From assembly GCA_049422085.1 (NCBI GenBank), contig JBMSOD010000015.1, positions 1-26,489 of the forward strand: a DNA stretch of 26,489 bases, written 5' to 3'. Positions 18,602 through 25,019 of the stretch are shown here, in pieces (position 1 is the stretch's first letter; each line of letters opens with the position of its first letter). The notes below the pieces were generated by a model. It was not told the DNA's origin and did no database searches. It saw only the letters and a program-made list of their open reading frames with translations. The position numbers and the translations under genes are program-made. This DNA is from UBA4615 sp049422085. Its GTDB lineage: Bacteria > Pseudomonadota > Gammaproteobacteria > Burkholderiales > Burkholderiaceae_E.

Positions 18602-19711
18602 ATGAGTGAAGCCGAAGTCGCACAGCTGCAGACCACCGTATTGATCGCGGGCTTTCTTGTGGGCTTCGCTCTGGCCTGGGTCATGAGCGCGACCGATTTC
18701 TGCACCATGGGCTCGGTCGCCGACATCGCGAACTTCGGCGACTGGACCCGCATGCGCATGTGGGTGCTCGCCATCGCGGTGGCCATCGCGGGCACGCAGG
18801 CCCTGGCGGCCTTGGGTCTGATCGATCTGGCTCGAAGCCACTATCTGTCGACACGCCTGCTAGCGATATCCAATCTGGCCGGAGGACTGATGTTCGGCTT
18901 CGGCATGGTGCTTGCCTCAGGGTGTGGTTCGCGCACCCTGATCCGGGCCGGTGCGGGCAACCTCAAGGCGTGGGTGGTACTGATCGTGATGGCCGTGACT
19001 GCACTCATGACCCTGCGCGGCCTGTTTGCCGTTGTTCGGGTACAGACCTTCGATGCGCTTGCCTTCACGCTGCCTGTCAGTCAGGACCTGCCCAGCCTGA
19101 TGGCCTCCTGGCTGGGCATGGAAGCGGCCCGCATGCGCTGGATGATGGCTCTGCCCCTTGCGCTCGTCCTTGCGGCCTGGGCGCTGAGCTCCGGACAGAT
19201 GCGTCAGCCCAGACCCATTCTGGGCGGACTCGGGATCGGAGTGCTGGTGGTCGCCCTGTGGTGGGTTGCAGGACACCTGGCCTATATCGAGGAAGATCCG
19301 AAAACCCTGGAGGCGCGCTTCCTGGGTTCGCCGGGCAACCGGCTTGAAGGCCTGACTTTCGTTGCTCCGGTGGCCACCTCGCTCGAGTTGCTCGCTTACT
19401 GGAGCGATACCAGCCGAGGACTGACGCTGGCGATCAGCACTGTGCTCGGCGTTCTGGGCGGTTCACTGACACATGCACTGGTCTCCCGGCGGTTCCGCTG
19501 GGAGGGGTTTGCGGGGGTTCAGGACACCGCCCAACACCTGGTCGGCGCAGCCCTGATGGGCATCGGCGGGGTGCTGGGGCTGGGTTGCACTGTCGGTCAG
19601 GGTCTGAGCGGGATCTCCACCTTGGCCATCGGCTCCGTGATCACCCTGTCTGCACTGATTGGGGGCGCATGGCTGGGTGTGCGATACCAGGCCTGGCGGC
19701 TCGGCATTTGA
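18602..19711 (+). CDS. YeeE/YedE-family (TsuA-type) sulfur-compound transporter
   Basis: Characterised relatives import thiosulfate through a chain of membrane-embedded cysteines. The 369-residue protein has about nine to ten hydrophobic segments. The family signatures are there twice, as expected from an internal repeat: VLASGCGSRTLIRAGAGNLK (first half) and GLGCTVGQGLSGIS (second half). An N-terminal VMSATDFCTMGSVADIANFG adds a third conserved cysteine. It lies 27 bases after cpoB on the same strand. No TusA-like sulfur carrier or rhodanese accompanies it in the window, so the transported compound is inferred only from family. Its stop codon lies inside the tRNA-Lys promoter. Confidence 0.85.
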   Translation: MSEAEVAQLQTTVLIAGFLVGFALAWVMSATDFCTMGSVADIANFGDWTRMRMWVLAIAVAIAGTQALAALGLIDLARSHYLSTRLLAISNLAGGLMFGFGMVLASGCGSRTLIRAGAGNLKAWVVLIVMAVTALMTLRGLFAVVRVQTFDALAFTLPVSQDLPSLMASWLGMEAARMRWMMALPLALVLAAWALSSGQMRQPRPILGGLGIGVLVVALWWVAGHLAYIEEDPKTLEARFLGSPGNRLEGLTFVAPVATSLELLAYWSDTSRGLTLAISTVLGVLGGSLTHALVSRRFRWEGFAGVQDTAQHLVGAALMGIGGVLGLGCTVGQGLSGISTLAIGSVITLSALIGGAWLGVRYQAWRLGI

Positions 19712-19737
19712 CGGCACATGTCCAGGAACCGTACAAT
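19708..19737 (+). promoter_or_regulatory. Promoter of the tRNA-Lys gene
   Basis: TTGACG (-35, 19708-19713), an 18-base spacer and TACAAT (-10, 19732-19737) form a near-consensus sigma-70 promoter. The -35 overlaps the stop codon of the YeeE-type gene. A GC-rich discriminator (CGTGGGC) follows, as is usual for stringently controlled stable-RNA promoters. The tRNA begins 11 bases after the -10 box. Confidence 0.8.
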
Positions 19738-19747
19738 CGTGGGCTTC

Positions 19748-19823
19748 GGGTCGTTAGCTCAGCTGGTAGAGCAGCGGACTTTTAATCCGTTGGTCGCAGG
19801 TTCGAATCCCGCACGGCCTACCA
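19748..19823 (+). tRNA. tRNA-Lys (anticodon UUU)
   Basis: The 76-base gene folds as a full cloverleaf: acceptor stem GGGTCGT with ACGGCCT, D arm GCTCAGCTGGTAGAGC, anticodon stem GCGGA/TCCGT with loop CTTTTAA (anticodon TTT at positions 34-36), T arm beginning at the GGTTCGAATCC segment, discriminator A73 and an encoded CCA (19821-19823). Overall very like E. coli tRNA-Lys. Two acceptor pairs are G-U type (1-72 and 4-69), where the usual gene has Watson-Crick pairs. It decodes AAA and AAG. Confidence 0.97.
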
Positions 19824-19869
19824 ATATTCCAGGAACCTCACAAGGGTTCGATCGATCATCCAGATCAAG

Positions 19870-19906
19870 AAGGGTCAGTCCTCAAGGCAGGTCTGGCCCT
19901 TTTTCT
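19870..19906 (+). terminator. Intrinsic terminator after tRNA-Lys
   Basis: AAGGGTCAG (19870-19878) pairs with CTGGCCCTT (19893-19901), nine base pairs including one G-T, followed by a T-rich run (TTTTTCTTTT from 19900). This is a classic Rho-independent terminator, placed 46 bases after the tRNA. It separates the tRNA transcript from the P450 gene. Confidence 0.85.
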
Positions 19907-19942
19907 TTTCCGGGCGCGAGCCCAAGCCCCACGGCCATCGAC

Positions 19943-21202
19943 ATGACGACTCTGACTGAAATGCAGCGTGCAGCCCGTGAAGAGGCCTTTGGCCTGCCGA
20001 TCGATCAGGTCGATCCGGCCAGGCCGATGCTGTTCTTTCATGACACGGTGGGGCACTACTTCGAACGCCTGCGCCGTGATGATCCGGTGCATCGGGTGGA
20101 GAGCGAACTGTTCGGACCCTACTGGTCGATCACCCGCTACAAGGACATCATGACGGTGGATACCCACCATCAGGTGTTTTCTTCGGACTGGACCCAGGGC
20201 GGCATCACGATCGGCGATCAACCGGTCAACGAGCGCCTGCAGATGTTCATTGCCATGGATCCGCCCCGGCATGATGAACAGCGCAAGGCGGTGAGTCCCA
20301 TCGTGGCCCCTGCGAATCTGGCCAACATGGAGTCGCTGATCCGCGAGCGAACGGCCCAGGTCCTTGATGGATTGCCCCGCAACGAAGCCTTCGACTGGGT
20401 GCAGCGGGTCTCGATCGAGCTGACCACGCTGATGCTGGCCACGCTCTTCGATTTTCCGCTTGAGGAGCGGCGCAAGCTCACCCGCTGGTCCGACGTGGCC
20501 ACCGCCAACCCCAATATCGATACCAGCGTGGTGCAAAGCTTCGAGCAGCGCACCCAGGAACTCGGCGAGATGTTCCAGTACTTCACGAAGCTCTGGAACG
20601 AGCGCGTGAATGCGCCACCGCGCAATGATCTGATCTCCATGCTCGCGCACGGACCGGCCACCCGATCCATGACGCCGCTGGAGTACATGGGCAACACCGT
20701 ACTGCTGATCGTGGGTGGCAACGACACCACCCGCAACTCCATGAGCGGCGGGCTGCATGCGCTTGCCCGCGATCCAGAACAGTGGAACAAGCTGCGCGCC
20801 AATCCGGCCCTGGTCGAGTCCATGGTGCCCGAGATCATTCGCTGGCAGACGCCGCTGGCCCACATGCGACGCACGGCCTTGTCCGACTTCGAGCTTGGCG
20901 GAAAAACAATCCGCAAGGGCGACAAGGTGGTGATGTGGTTCCTCTCGGGCAACCGGGATGAGTCTGCGATCGATCAGGCTGATCAGTTCATCATTGACCG
21001 GGCTCGGCCCCGACAGCACCTGTCCTTTGGCTTTGGCATCCACCGCTGTGTGGGCAATCGTCTGGCCGAGCTGCAGCTCAAGATCCTCTGGCAGGAAATT
21101 CTCAAGCGTTTCCCGACCATCGAGGTCCTTGAAGAGCCAGTACGGGTGAAGTCCACCTTCGTGCGCGGCATCTCGAAGCTGATGGTGCGCATCCCGGGCT
21201 GA
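19943..21202 (+). CDS. CYP153-type cytochrome P450 (alkane / fatty-acid terminal hydroxylase family)
   Basis: CYP153 enzymes are soluble bacterial P450s that put a hydroxyl on the terminal carbon of alkanes or fatty acids, using electrons from a ferredoxin and its reductase. The 419-residue protein has the I-helix VGGNDTTRNSMSGG (from Val257), the K-helix EIIRWQTPLAHMRR (Glu297, Arg300) and the heme loop FGFGIHRCVGNRLAELQLKI (Cys369 the heme ligand). FIAMDPPRHDEQRKAVSPIV and VVMWFLSGNRDES also closely resemble CYP153A sequences I can recall. The ATG at 19943 is chosen because the frame upstream runs through the tRNA and terminator. No Shine-Dalgarno is evident. No ferredoxin or reductase gene is nearby, so electron partners must be encoded elsewhere. 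Confidence 0.9.
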   Translation: MTTLTEMQRAAREEAFGLPIDQVDPARPMLFFHDTVGHYFERLRRDDPVHRVESELFGPYWSITRYKDIMTVDTHHQVFSSDWTQGGITIGDQPVNERLQMFIAMDPPRHDEQRKAVSPIVAPANLANMESLIRERTAQVLDGLPRNEAFDWVQRVSIELTTLMLATLFDFPLEERRKLTRWSDVATANPNIDTSVVQSFEQRTQELGEMFQYFTKLWNERVNAPPRNDLISMLAHGPATRSMTPLEYMGNTVLLIVGGNDTTRNSMSGGLHALARDPEQWNKLRANPALVESMVPEIIRWQTPLAHMRRTALSDFELGGKTIRKGDKVVMWFLSGNRDESAIDQADQFIIDRARPRQHLSFGFGIHRCVGNRLAELQLKILWQEILKRFPTIEVLEEPVRVKSTFVRGISKLMVRIPG

Positions 21203-21357
21203 CAAGACCATCCCATGACGCCTCGATCACGCCACGGCGCACCTGATCAGGCGCCATGGATTGGAAGAGGGTCGCGCGACGCACGCTGCCCAGTTCGCAA
21301 ACCGACACCCAGAGCCTGAGAGATTTGAAATCCGGATCGCGCATGGCTTGTCCAGGT

Positions 21358-21386
21358 TTGTCAATCCCGCGCCCGGGCGGTATAAA
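21358..21386 (+). promoter_or_regulatory. Sigma-70 promoter upstream of the RsbW-like gene
   Basis: TTGTCA (-35, 21358-21363), exactly 17 bases, then TATAAA (-10, 21381-21386). Each hexamer matches consensus at five of six positions. Transcription would start near 21393, leaving a leader of about 60 bases before the GTG at 21456. Confidence 0.65.
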
Positions 21387-21425
21387 AGCACAGGCCCGCA
21401 AGGATGGCTGCCTTCGGTTGATATT

Positions 21426-21447
21426 CCCTGATGATCCCGGATCAGGG
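21426..21447 (+). promoter_or_regulatory. Leader hairpin overlapping the Shine-Dalgarno sequence
   Basis: CCCTGAT (21426-21432) is perfectly complementary to ATCAGGG (21441-21447) around an eight-base loop. The 3' arm contains most of the AGGGG (21444-21448) that stands seven bases before the GTG start, so the fold would hide the ribosome-binding site. There is no T run, so it is not a typical terminator. Confidence 0.45.
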
Positions 21448-21455
21448 GCCCGACC

Positions 21456-21974
21456 GTGAACTCGGCTTATTCGTCTGTTGACGCGGCAGGTTCAGCCTTG
21501 GATGTCCTTTGCATCATGACGCAAGCCGCCTCACCCTCTCCCGCCCAGGCCATCGAGATTTCTCCCGAGCAGGGAGAAATCGGGCGTGCGCTGGCCTGGC
21601 TGGAGACGCAGGCCGAGGCAGCACAGCTTCCGATGCGCGCCATGTTCGCACTCAATCTGGGGCTCGACGAAACCCTGGCCAACATTGTGATGCACGGGTT
21701 TCGCGAACCAGCCAACGGGGCCCCGGTCATTCACATCGAGTGCAGTAGTGATGAGGAGGGGTTCGACCTCACCGTCCGGGACAACGGTGTGCCCTTTGAT
21801 CCCACGGCTCAAGCCTCAGCAGAACTCGCAGCATCCCTTGAAGAAGCCACCCTCGGAGGGCATGGCCTGCGTCTGATGCGCCACTTCCTGCACGACCTGC
21901 ACTATGAGCGGACTCAGGGCTGGAACGTGCTGCGCATGCGGATGCTTCGCAAGGAAGCGCCGGAGTCGGACTGA
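21456..21974 (+). CDS. RsbW-like ATP-binding protein (anti-sigma factor / serine-kinase fold)
   Basis: The family has a GHKL (histidine-kinase-type) ATPase fold; members such as RsbW and SpoIIAB bind sigma factors or phosphorylate small STAS proteins. The N box is LGLDETLANIVMHGF (Glu72, Asn76), the ATP-lid motif LTVRDNGVPFDP (about 106-117) and the G2 region LGGHGLRLMRHF (133-144). From the GTG at 21456 it is 172 residues. An in-frame ATG at 21516 would give 152 residues and a protein beginning close to the domain, which is also typical; the GTG is listed for its Shine-Dalgarno. No STAS anti-anti-sigma protein, PP2C phosphatase or sigma factor is adjacent, so the target is unknown. It is convergent with the transporter gene downstream. 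Confidence 0.82.
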   Translation: MNSAYSSVDAAGSALDVLCIMTQAASPSPAQAIEISPEQGEIGRALAWLETQAEAAQLPMRAMFALNLGLDETLANIVMHGFREPANGAPVIHIECSSDEEGFDLTVRDNGVPFDPTAQASAELAASLEEATLGGHGLRLMRHFLHDLHYERTQGWNVLRMRMLRKEAPESD

Positions 21975-22032
21975 TTCGGCCTGAACCTCGGCTTCGGGGA
22001 AAGCAGTCAGAAAGAGCCTGCGGTCGGCTTCA

Positions 22033-22047
22033 GATCCGCATCGGATC
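22033..22047. terminator. Short inverted repeat between convergent genes
   Basis: GATCCG (22033-22038) and CGGATC (22042-22047) pair perfectly around a three-base loop. It ends within the stop codon of the minus-strand transporter and lies 59 bases after the RsbW-like gene. There is no T tract on either side, so a role as bidirectional terminator is only a suggestion from position. Confidence 0.3.
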
Positions 22048-22999
22048 AATGAGGTGCGATCAGTAGCGCCGCGACACCGAACACCATCAGCACAATCCCC
22101 CAGACCTCTCTGACCGATTCGCGCTGAGCAAAGAGTCTGCGGGCCAGGGCCATTGCAAAGAGGATTTCTACCAAGGCCAGGGTCCGGACAAGCGCCGGCG
22201 ATTGCAGCGCGAAGGCCACGAACCAGCAAAGCGATGCAAAGGAGCCCAGAGCGCCTGCACCGAGCGAAGGTCGCCAGGCCCTCAGGATGGCGCCAAGCGT
22301 GCCGGGAGATCGCAAGGCCAGCCAGAGCGAGAGCACACCGGTCTGGATCGCGAGCGAGACCACCAGCGTCACCGCGGCACGCACGAAGAAGGGATCGTCT
22401 CCCAAGGCAAGGATGGCTCCGCGGAATCCCACTGCAGCCAGCGCGAACAGGGCACCGGCGCCGATTACGAGCACCACGGGAGCGGATGCAAATCCGGGGC
22501 GAACCGCAGGCGAACCCGCCACAGAAGGCCTGGCCGAAGCATCCACTGCTTTGGGTCCCGGCATCGACATCAGCACCACGCCGATGGTCGCGATCACGAT
22601 CGCCGCCGCCGCAAGCCAACCGAGGGGCTCACCCAGAAAAACAAAGGCAAGCAGCGCGACCGTGACCGGCTCGGATTTGACATAGGCCGTGGCAATGGCA
22701 AAGGACTTGCCCTGCATGGCCCCCAGCATGAGCGCGGTGGCCACGATCTGGGCCAGCCCGCCCACCCAGACCCAGAGCCAGAACTCAGCGCCCCATTGCA
22801 GGCGCTGCGGCGGACTGGCTGCCAGCACTGCACCCACCATCAGGACCGCACAGGGCAGACCGAAGAGAAAGCGCACATGAGTGGCCCCGACCGTGCCCAG
22901 CGTGGCGGTGAGTCCTTTTTGCAGCAGGTTGCGAAAGGTTTGCGAGAAAGCCGCGACCAGGGTGAATGCCACCCAGAGCCAGACGGGCGCCTCACTCAC
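22046..22999 (-). CDS. EamA/DMT-family membrane transporter
   Basis: The drug/metabolite transporter superfamily exports or exchanges small metabolites such as amino acids, organic acids and nucleotide precursors. The 317-residue protein has ten hydrophobic segments in two EamA halves. The first ends in AYVKSEPVTVALLAFVFLGE (with the characteristic acidic residue after the fourth helix pair) and the second in RTLALVEILFAMALARRLF. A hydrophilic linker (about residues 153-170) separates them. The start is GTG, overlapping the leuD-like stop as GTGA, so it is translationally coupled to the upstream operon. That points to a transporter for a substrate or product of those enzymes. The substrate cannot be read from the sequence. 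Confidence 0.85.
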   Translation of the reverse strand: MSEAPVWLWVAFTLVAAFSQTFRNLLQKGLTATLGTVGATHVRFLFGLPCAVLMVGAVLAASPPQRLQWGAEFWLWVWVGGLAQIVATALMLGAMQGKSFAIATAYVKSEPVTVALLAFVFLGEPLGWLAAAAIVIATIGVVLMSMPGPKAVDASARPSVAGSPAVRPGFASAPVVLVIGAGALFALAAVGFRGAILALGDDPFFVRAAVTLVVSLAIQTGVLSLWLALRSPGTLGAILRAWRPSLGAGALGSFASLCWFVAFALQSPALVRTLALVEILFAMALARRLFAQRESVREVWGIVLMVFGVAALLIAPH

Positions 23000-23598
23000 A
23001 ACCAGGGCATCCGGCGACGATGTTCGCCTTCGAAGGCTTCGATTTGCTTCAGATGGCCCAGAGTCAGACTGACCTCGTCCACCCCTCTGAGCAGACAGTC
23101 ACGACGAAACGAGTCGATCTCGAAGGCATCCTGGCGACCATCCGGGCCTGTCACCCGCAGGGCCTGCAGATCGACCGTGATGCGGGCCCCGGGCCGGGCA
23201 TGCAGCTGAGCACGCAACTCGGCCACGCGAGCCTCGGGCAGACGCACCGGCACCACCGCATTCTGAAAGCAGTTGTTGAAGAAGATGTCCCCGAACGACG
23301 GCGCGATGAAGGCACGGAACCCGTTATCCACCATCACGCTGACCGCATTCTCGCGCGACGATCCACAACCAAAATTACGGTCGGCCACCAGAATTCCGGC
23401 GCCTGCGAAACCCGCTTGATTCAGGGGAAAGTCGTCGCGCAGGCGACCGTCGGAGTGACGTCGCAGGTCATGAAACAGGCCCTCGATCTGATCCGGGCGC
23501 GCGCGGCCCAGATAGCGGGCAGGGATGATCTGGTCAGTATCAACATTGGCCAGATCGAGTGGCACCGCCACAGCGGTAACGCTGACGAAGGGCGTCAT
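22996..23598 (-). CDS. leuD: LeuD-like small subunit of an isopropylmalate-isomerase-family hydro-lyase
   Basis: LeuC/LeuD pairs move a hydroxyl group on 2-isopropylmalate or similar acids by dehydration and rehydration. The 200-residue protein keeps the swivel-domain core: VPLDLANVDTDQIIPARYL (residues 12-30), DDFPLN, ADRNFGCGSSRENAV (72-86), FIAPSFGDIFFNNCFQNAVV and FEIDSFRRDCLLRGVDEVSL. It deviates at sites that are nearly invariant in true LeuD: the Gly-Ser-Ser-Arg-Glu is followed by Asn84 instead of His, the usual APWAL is AVSVM, and the GFG of the substrate loop is missing. The start is the ATG at 23598, 17 bases after the leuC-like stop, with AAGGA upstream. The leuD symbol states the family only; isopropylmalate may not be its substrate. 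Confidence 0.85.
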   Translation of the reverse strand: MTPFVSVTAVAVPLDLANVDTDQIIPARYLGRARPDQIEGLFHDLRRHSDGRLRDDFPLNQAGFAGAGILVADRNFGCGSSRENAVSVMVDNGFRAFIAPSFGDIFFNNCFQNAVVPVRLPEARVAELRAQLHARPGARITVDLQALRVTGPDGRQDAFEIDSFRRDCLLRGVDEVSLTLGHLKQIEAFEGEHRRRMPWL

Positions 23599-23615
23599 GG
23601 GTCCTTGTCCCTGGC

Positions 23616-25019
23616 TCACATCAGGCTCCTGACATCGGCAAAGCGTCCGGTGACTGCTGCAGCAGCCGCCATTGCGGGGCTCATCAGATGGGTACGTACA
23701 TCCCGACCCTGACGGCCCATGAAGTTGCGATTGGAGGTGGAGGCGATCCGCTGCCCGGGCAGACCGGTATCGCCATTCATGCCCACGCACATTGAGCAGC
23801 CGGGCTCTCTCCATTCAAAGCCGGCCTCTCTGAAGATGCGATCGAGGCCTTCAGCTTCAGCCTGGCGCTTGACCGGCCTGGAGCCTGCCACCACCCAGGT
23901 CGGGATGACGGCCTTGCGCCCACGCGCGATGGCTGCGGCAGCCCTCAGATCTTCGATCCTGCTGTTGGTGCAGGAGCCGATGAAGACCCGGTCCACCGCG
24001 ATATCGGTCATGGGGGTGCCGGGCTGCAAGCCCATATAACGCAGCGAAAGCGCCATGGCCTCGCGTTTGGCGGCATCGGGCGCCTGAGAAGGATCCGGGA
24101 CCGCTGCCGTGATCGGCACCGCATCTTCGGGACTGGTGCCCCAGGTGAGCATGGGCTCCACGCCTGCGCCGTCCAGGCTCACCTCGCGATCAAAGCTGGC
24201 GTCGTCATGCGAGCGCAGCGTTTTCCACCAGGCCAGCGCCGTGTCCCATTGCGCCCCCTTGGGCGCGAGCGGCCGGCCATGCATCCAGTCGAAGGTGCGG
24301 TCATCGGGCGCCACCATGCCCGCCCGTCCGCCGGCCTCGATGCTCATGTTGCACAAGGTGAGACGACCCTCGATGGACAGACCGCGAATGGCCGAGCCCG
24401 CGTACTCGATGACATGGCCGACTGCACCCGCCGCACCGATTCGGGCGATGATGGCCAGAATCACATCCTTGGCCGAGACGCCTCGCCCGAGCACGCCATC
24501 GACCGTGATCCTCATGGCGCGAGGCTTGCGTTGCCACAGACACTGCGTGGCCATGACATGGGTCACCTCCGAAGATCCGACACCAAAGGCAAGCGCCCCA
24601 AAAGCGCCGTGGGTGGAGGTATGCGAATCGCCACAGACCAGGGTGATGCCCGGCTGGGTCAAGCCCTGTTCGGGCCCGACAACATGCGCAATGCCCTGCC
24701 GGTCGTCTTCGATGTCAAAGGCCATGACGCCATGACGATCGGCATTCTCGCGGATCTTGTGAACCAGCGCGCGATGCAAGGGATCGGGAATGTCGGCCAG
24801 CGCCGGTCCGGCGGTGGAGGTGTAGTGATCGGGCGTGGCAAGCGCCAGGTCGGGCCTTCGCACTCGGATGCTGCGCGCATCCAGTCGCGCAAATCCTGGT
24901 GCAGAGCCATCATGCATCAGGTGTCGATCGATGTAGAGCAGGGTGTATCCGTCGTCGCGCTCGAGCACGACATGCGGGGCCCAGATCTTTTCAAACAGCG
25001 TATTCACTGAGGTTGTCAT
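23616..25019 (-). CDS. leuC: LeuC-like large (iron-sulfur) subunit of an isopropylmalate-isomerase-family hydro-lyase
   Basis: This is the aconitase-superfamily catalytic subunit. The 467-residue protein is family length. The [4Fe-4S] ligands are Cys350 (VFIGSCTNSRIEDLRAA), Cys408 and Cys411 (PGCSMCVGMN). Other signatures are YIDRHLMHD, VCGDSHTSTHGAFGALAFG, EGRLTLCNMSIEAG and STSNRNFMGRQG. After the active-site Asp64-His65 it has Tyr-Thr-Ser-Thr where LeuC usually has Asn-Val-x-Thr. It overlaps the stop of the thiolase-like gene as TGATG, with GGGAG upstream. leuB and leuA are not present. Neighbours and the LeuD deviations suggest a paralogue for another C5-C6 hydroxy acid; the symbol is a family label. 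Confidence 0.88.
   Translation of the reverse strand: MTTSVNTLFEKIWAPHVVLERDDGYTLLYIDRHLMHDGSAPGFARLDARSIRVRRPDLALATPDHYTSTAGPALADIPDPLHRALVHKIRENADRHGVMAFDIEDDRQGIAHVVGPEQGLTQPGITLVCGDSHTSTHGAFGALAFGVGSSEVTHVMATQCLWQRKPRAMRITVDGVLGRGVSAKDVILAIIARIGAAGAVGHVIEYAGSAIRGLSIEGRLTLCNMSIEAGGRAGMVAPDDRTFDWMHGRPLAPKGAQWDTALAWWKTLRSHDDASFDREVSLDGAGVEPMLTWGTSPEDAVPITAAVPDPSQAPDAAKREAMALSLRYMGLQPGTPMTDIAVDRVFIGSCTNSRIEDLRAAAAIARGRKAVIPTWVVAGSRPVKRQAEAEGLDRIFREAGFEWREPGCSMCVGMNGDTGLPGQRIASTSNRNFMGRQGRDVRTHLMSPAMAAAAAVTGRFADVRSLM

Larger units (their letters stand above)
21203..21455. other. Non-coding gap between the P450 and the RsbW-like gene
   Basis: No supported gene lies here. The last 100 bases hold a promoter (21358-21386) and a leader hairpin (21426-21447), listed separately. 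The first 150 bases show nothing I can name. Confidence 0.6.

Noticed and set aside
19718..19942. N-terminal extension of the P450 frame through tRNA-Lys
   Set aside because: The extension would translate the tRNA and its terminator; the P450 family begins near the ATG at 19943.
19748..19943. Genomic-island attachment site at the tRNA-Lys 3' end
   Set aside because: No integrase and no second copy of the tRNA 3' end were found in the window.
19865..21211. 448-codon minus-strand frame opposite the P450
   Set aside because: The plus strand encodes a complete P450 with all signature motifs; the mirror frame is His/Arg/Gly-rich without recognisable domains.
21256..21459. 67-codon plus-strand frame in the gap before the RsbW-like gene
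   Set aside because: No motif or ribosome-binding site; it runs through the promoter and leader hairpin.
22202..23209. 335-codon plus-strand frame across the transporter and leuD-like genes
   Set aside because: Composition (Arg, Gly, His, Gln) is typical of a shadow frame and it crosses two real genes.
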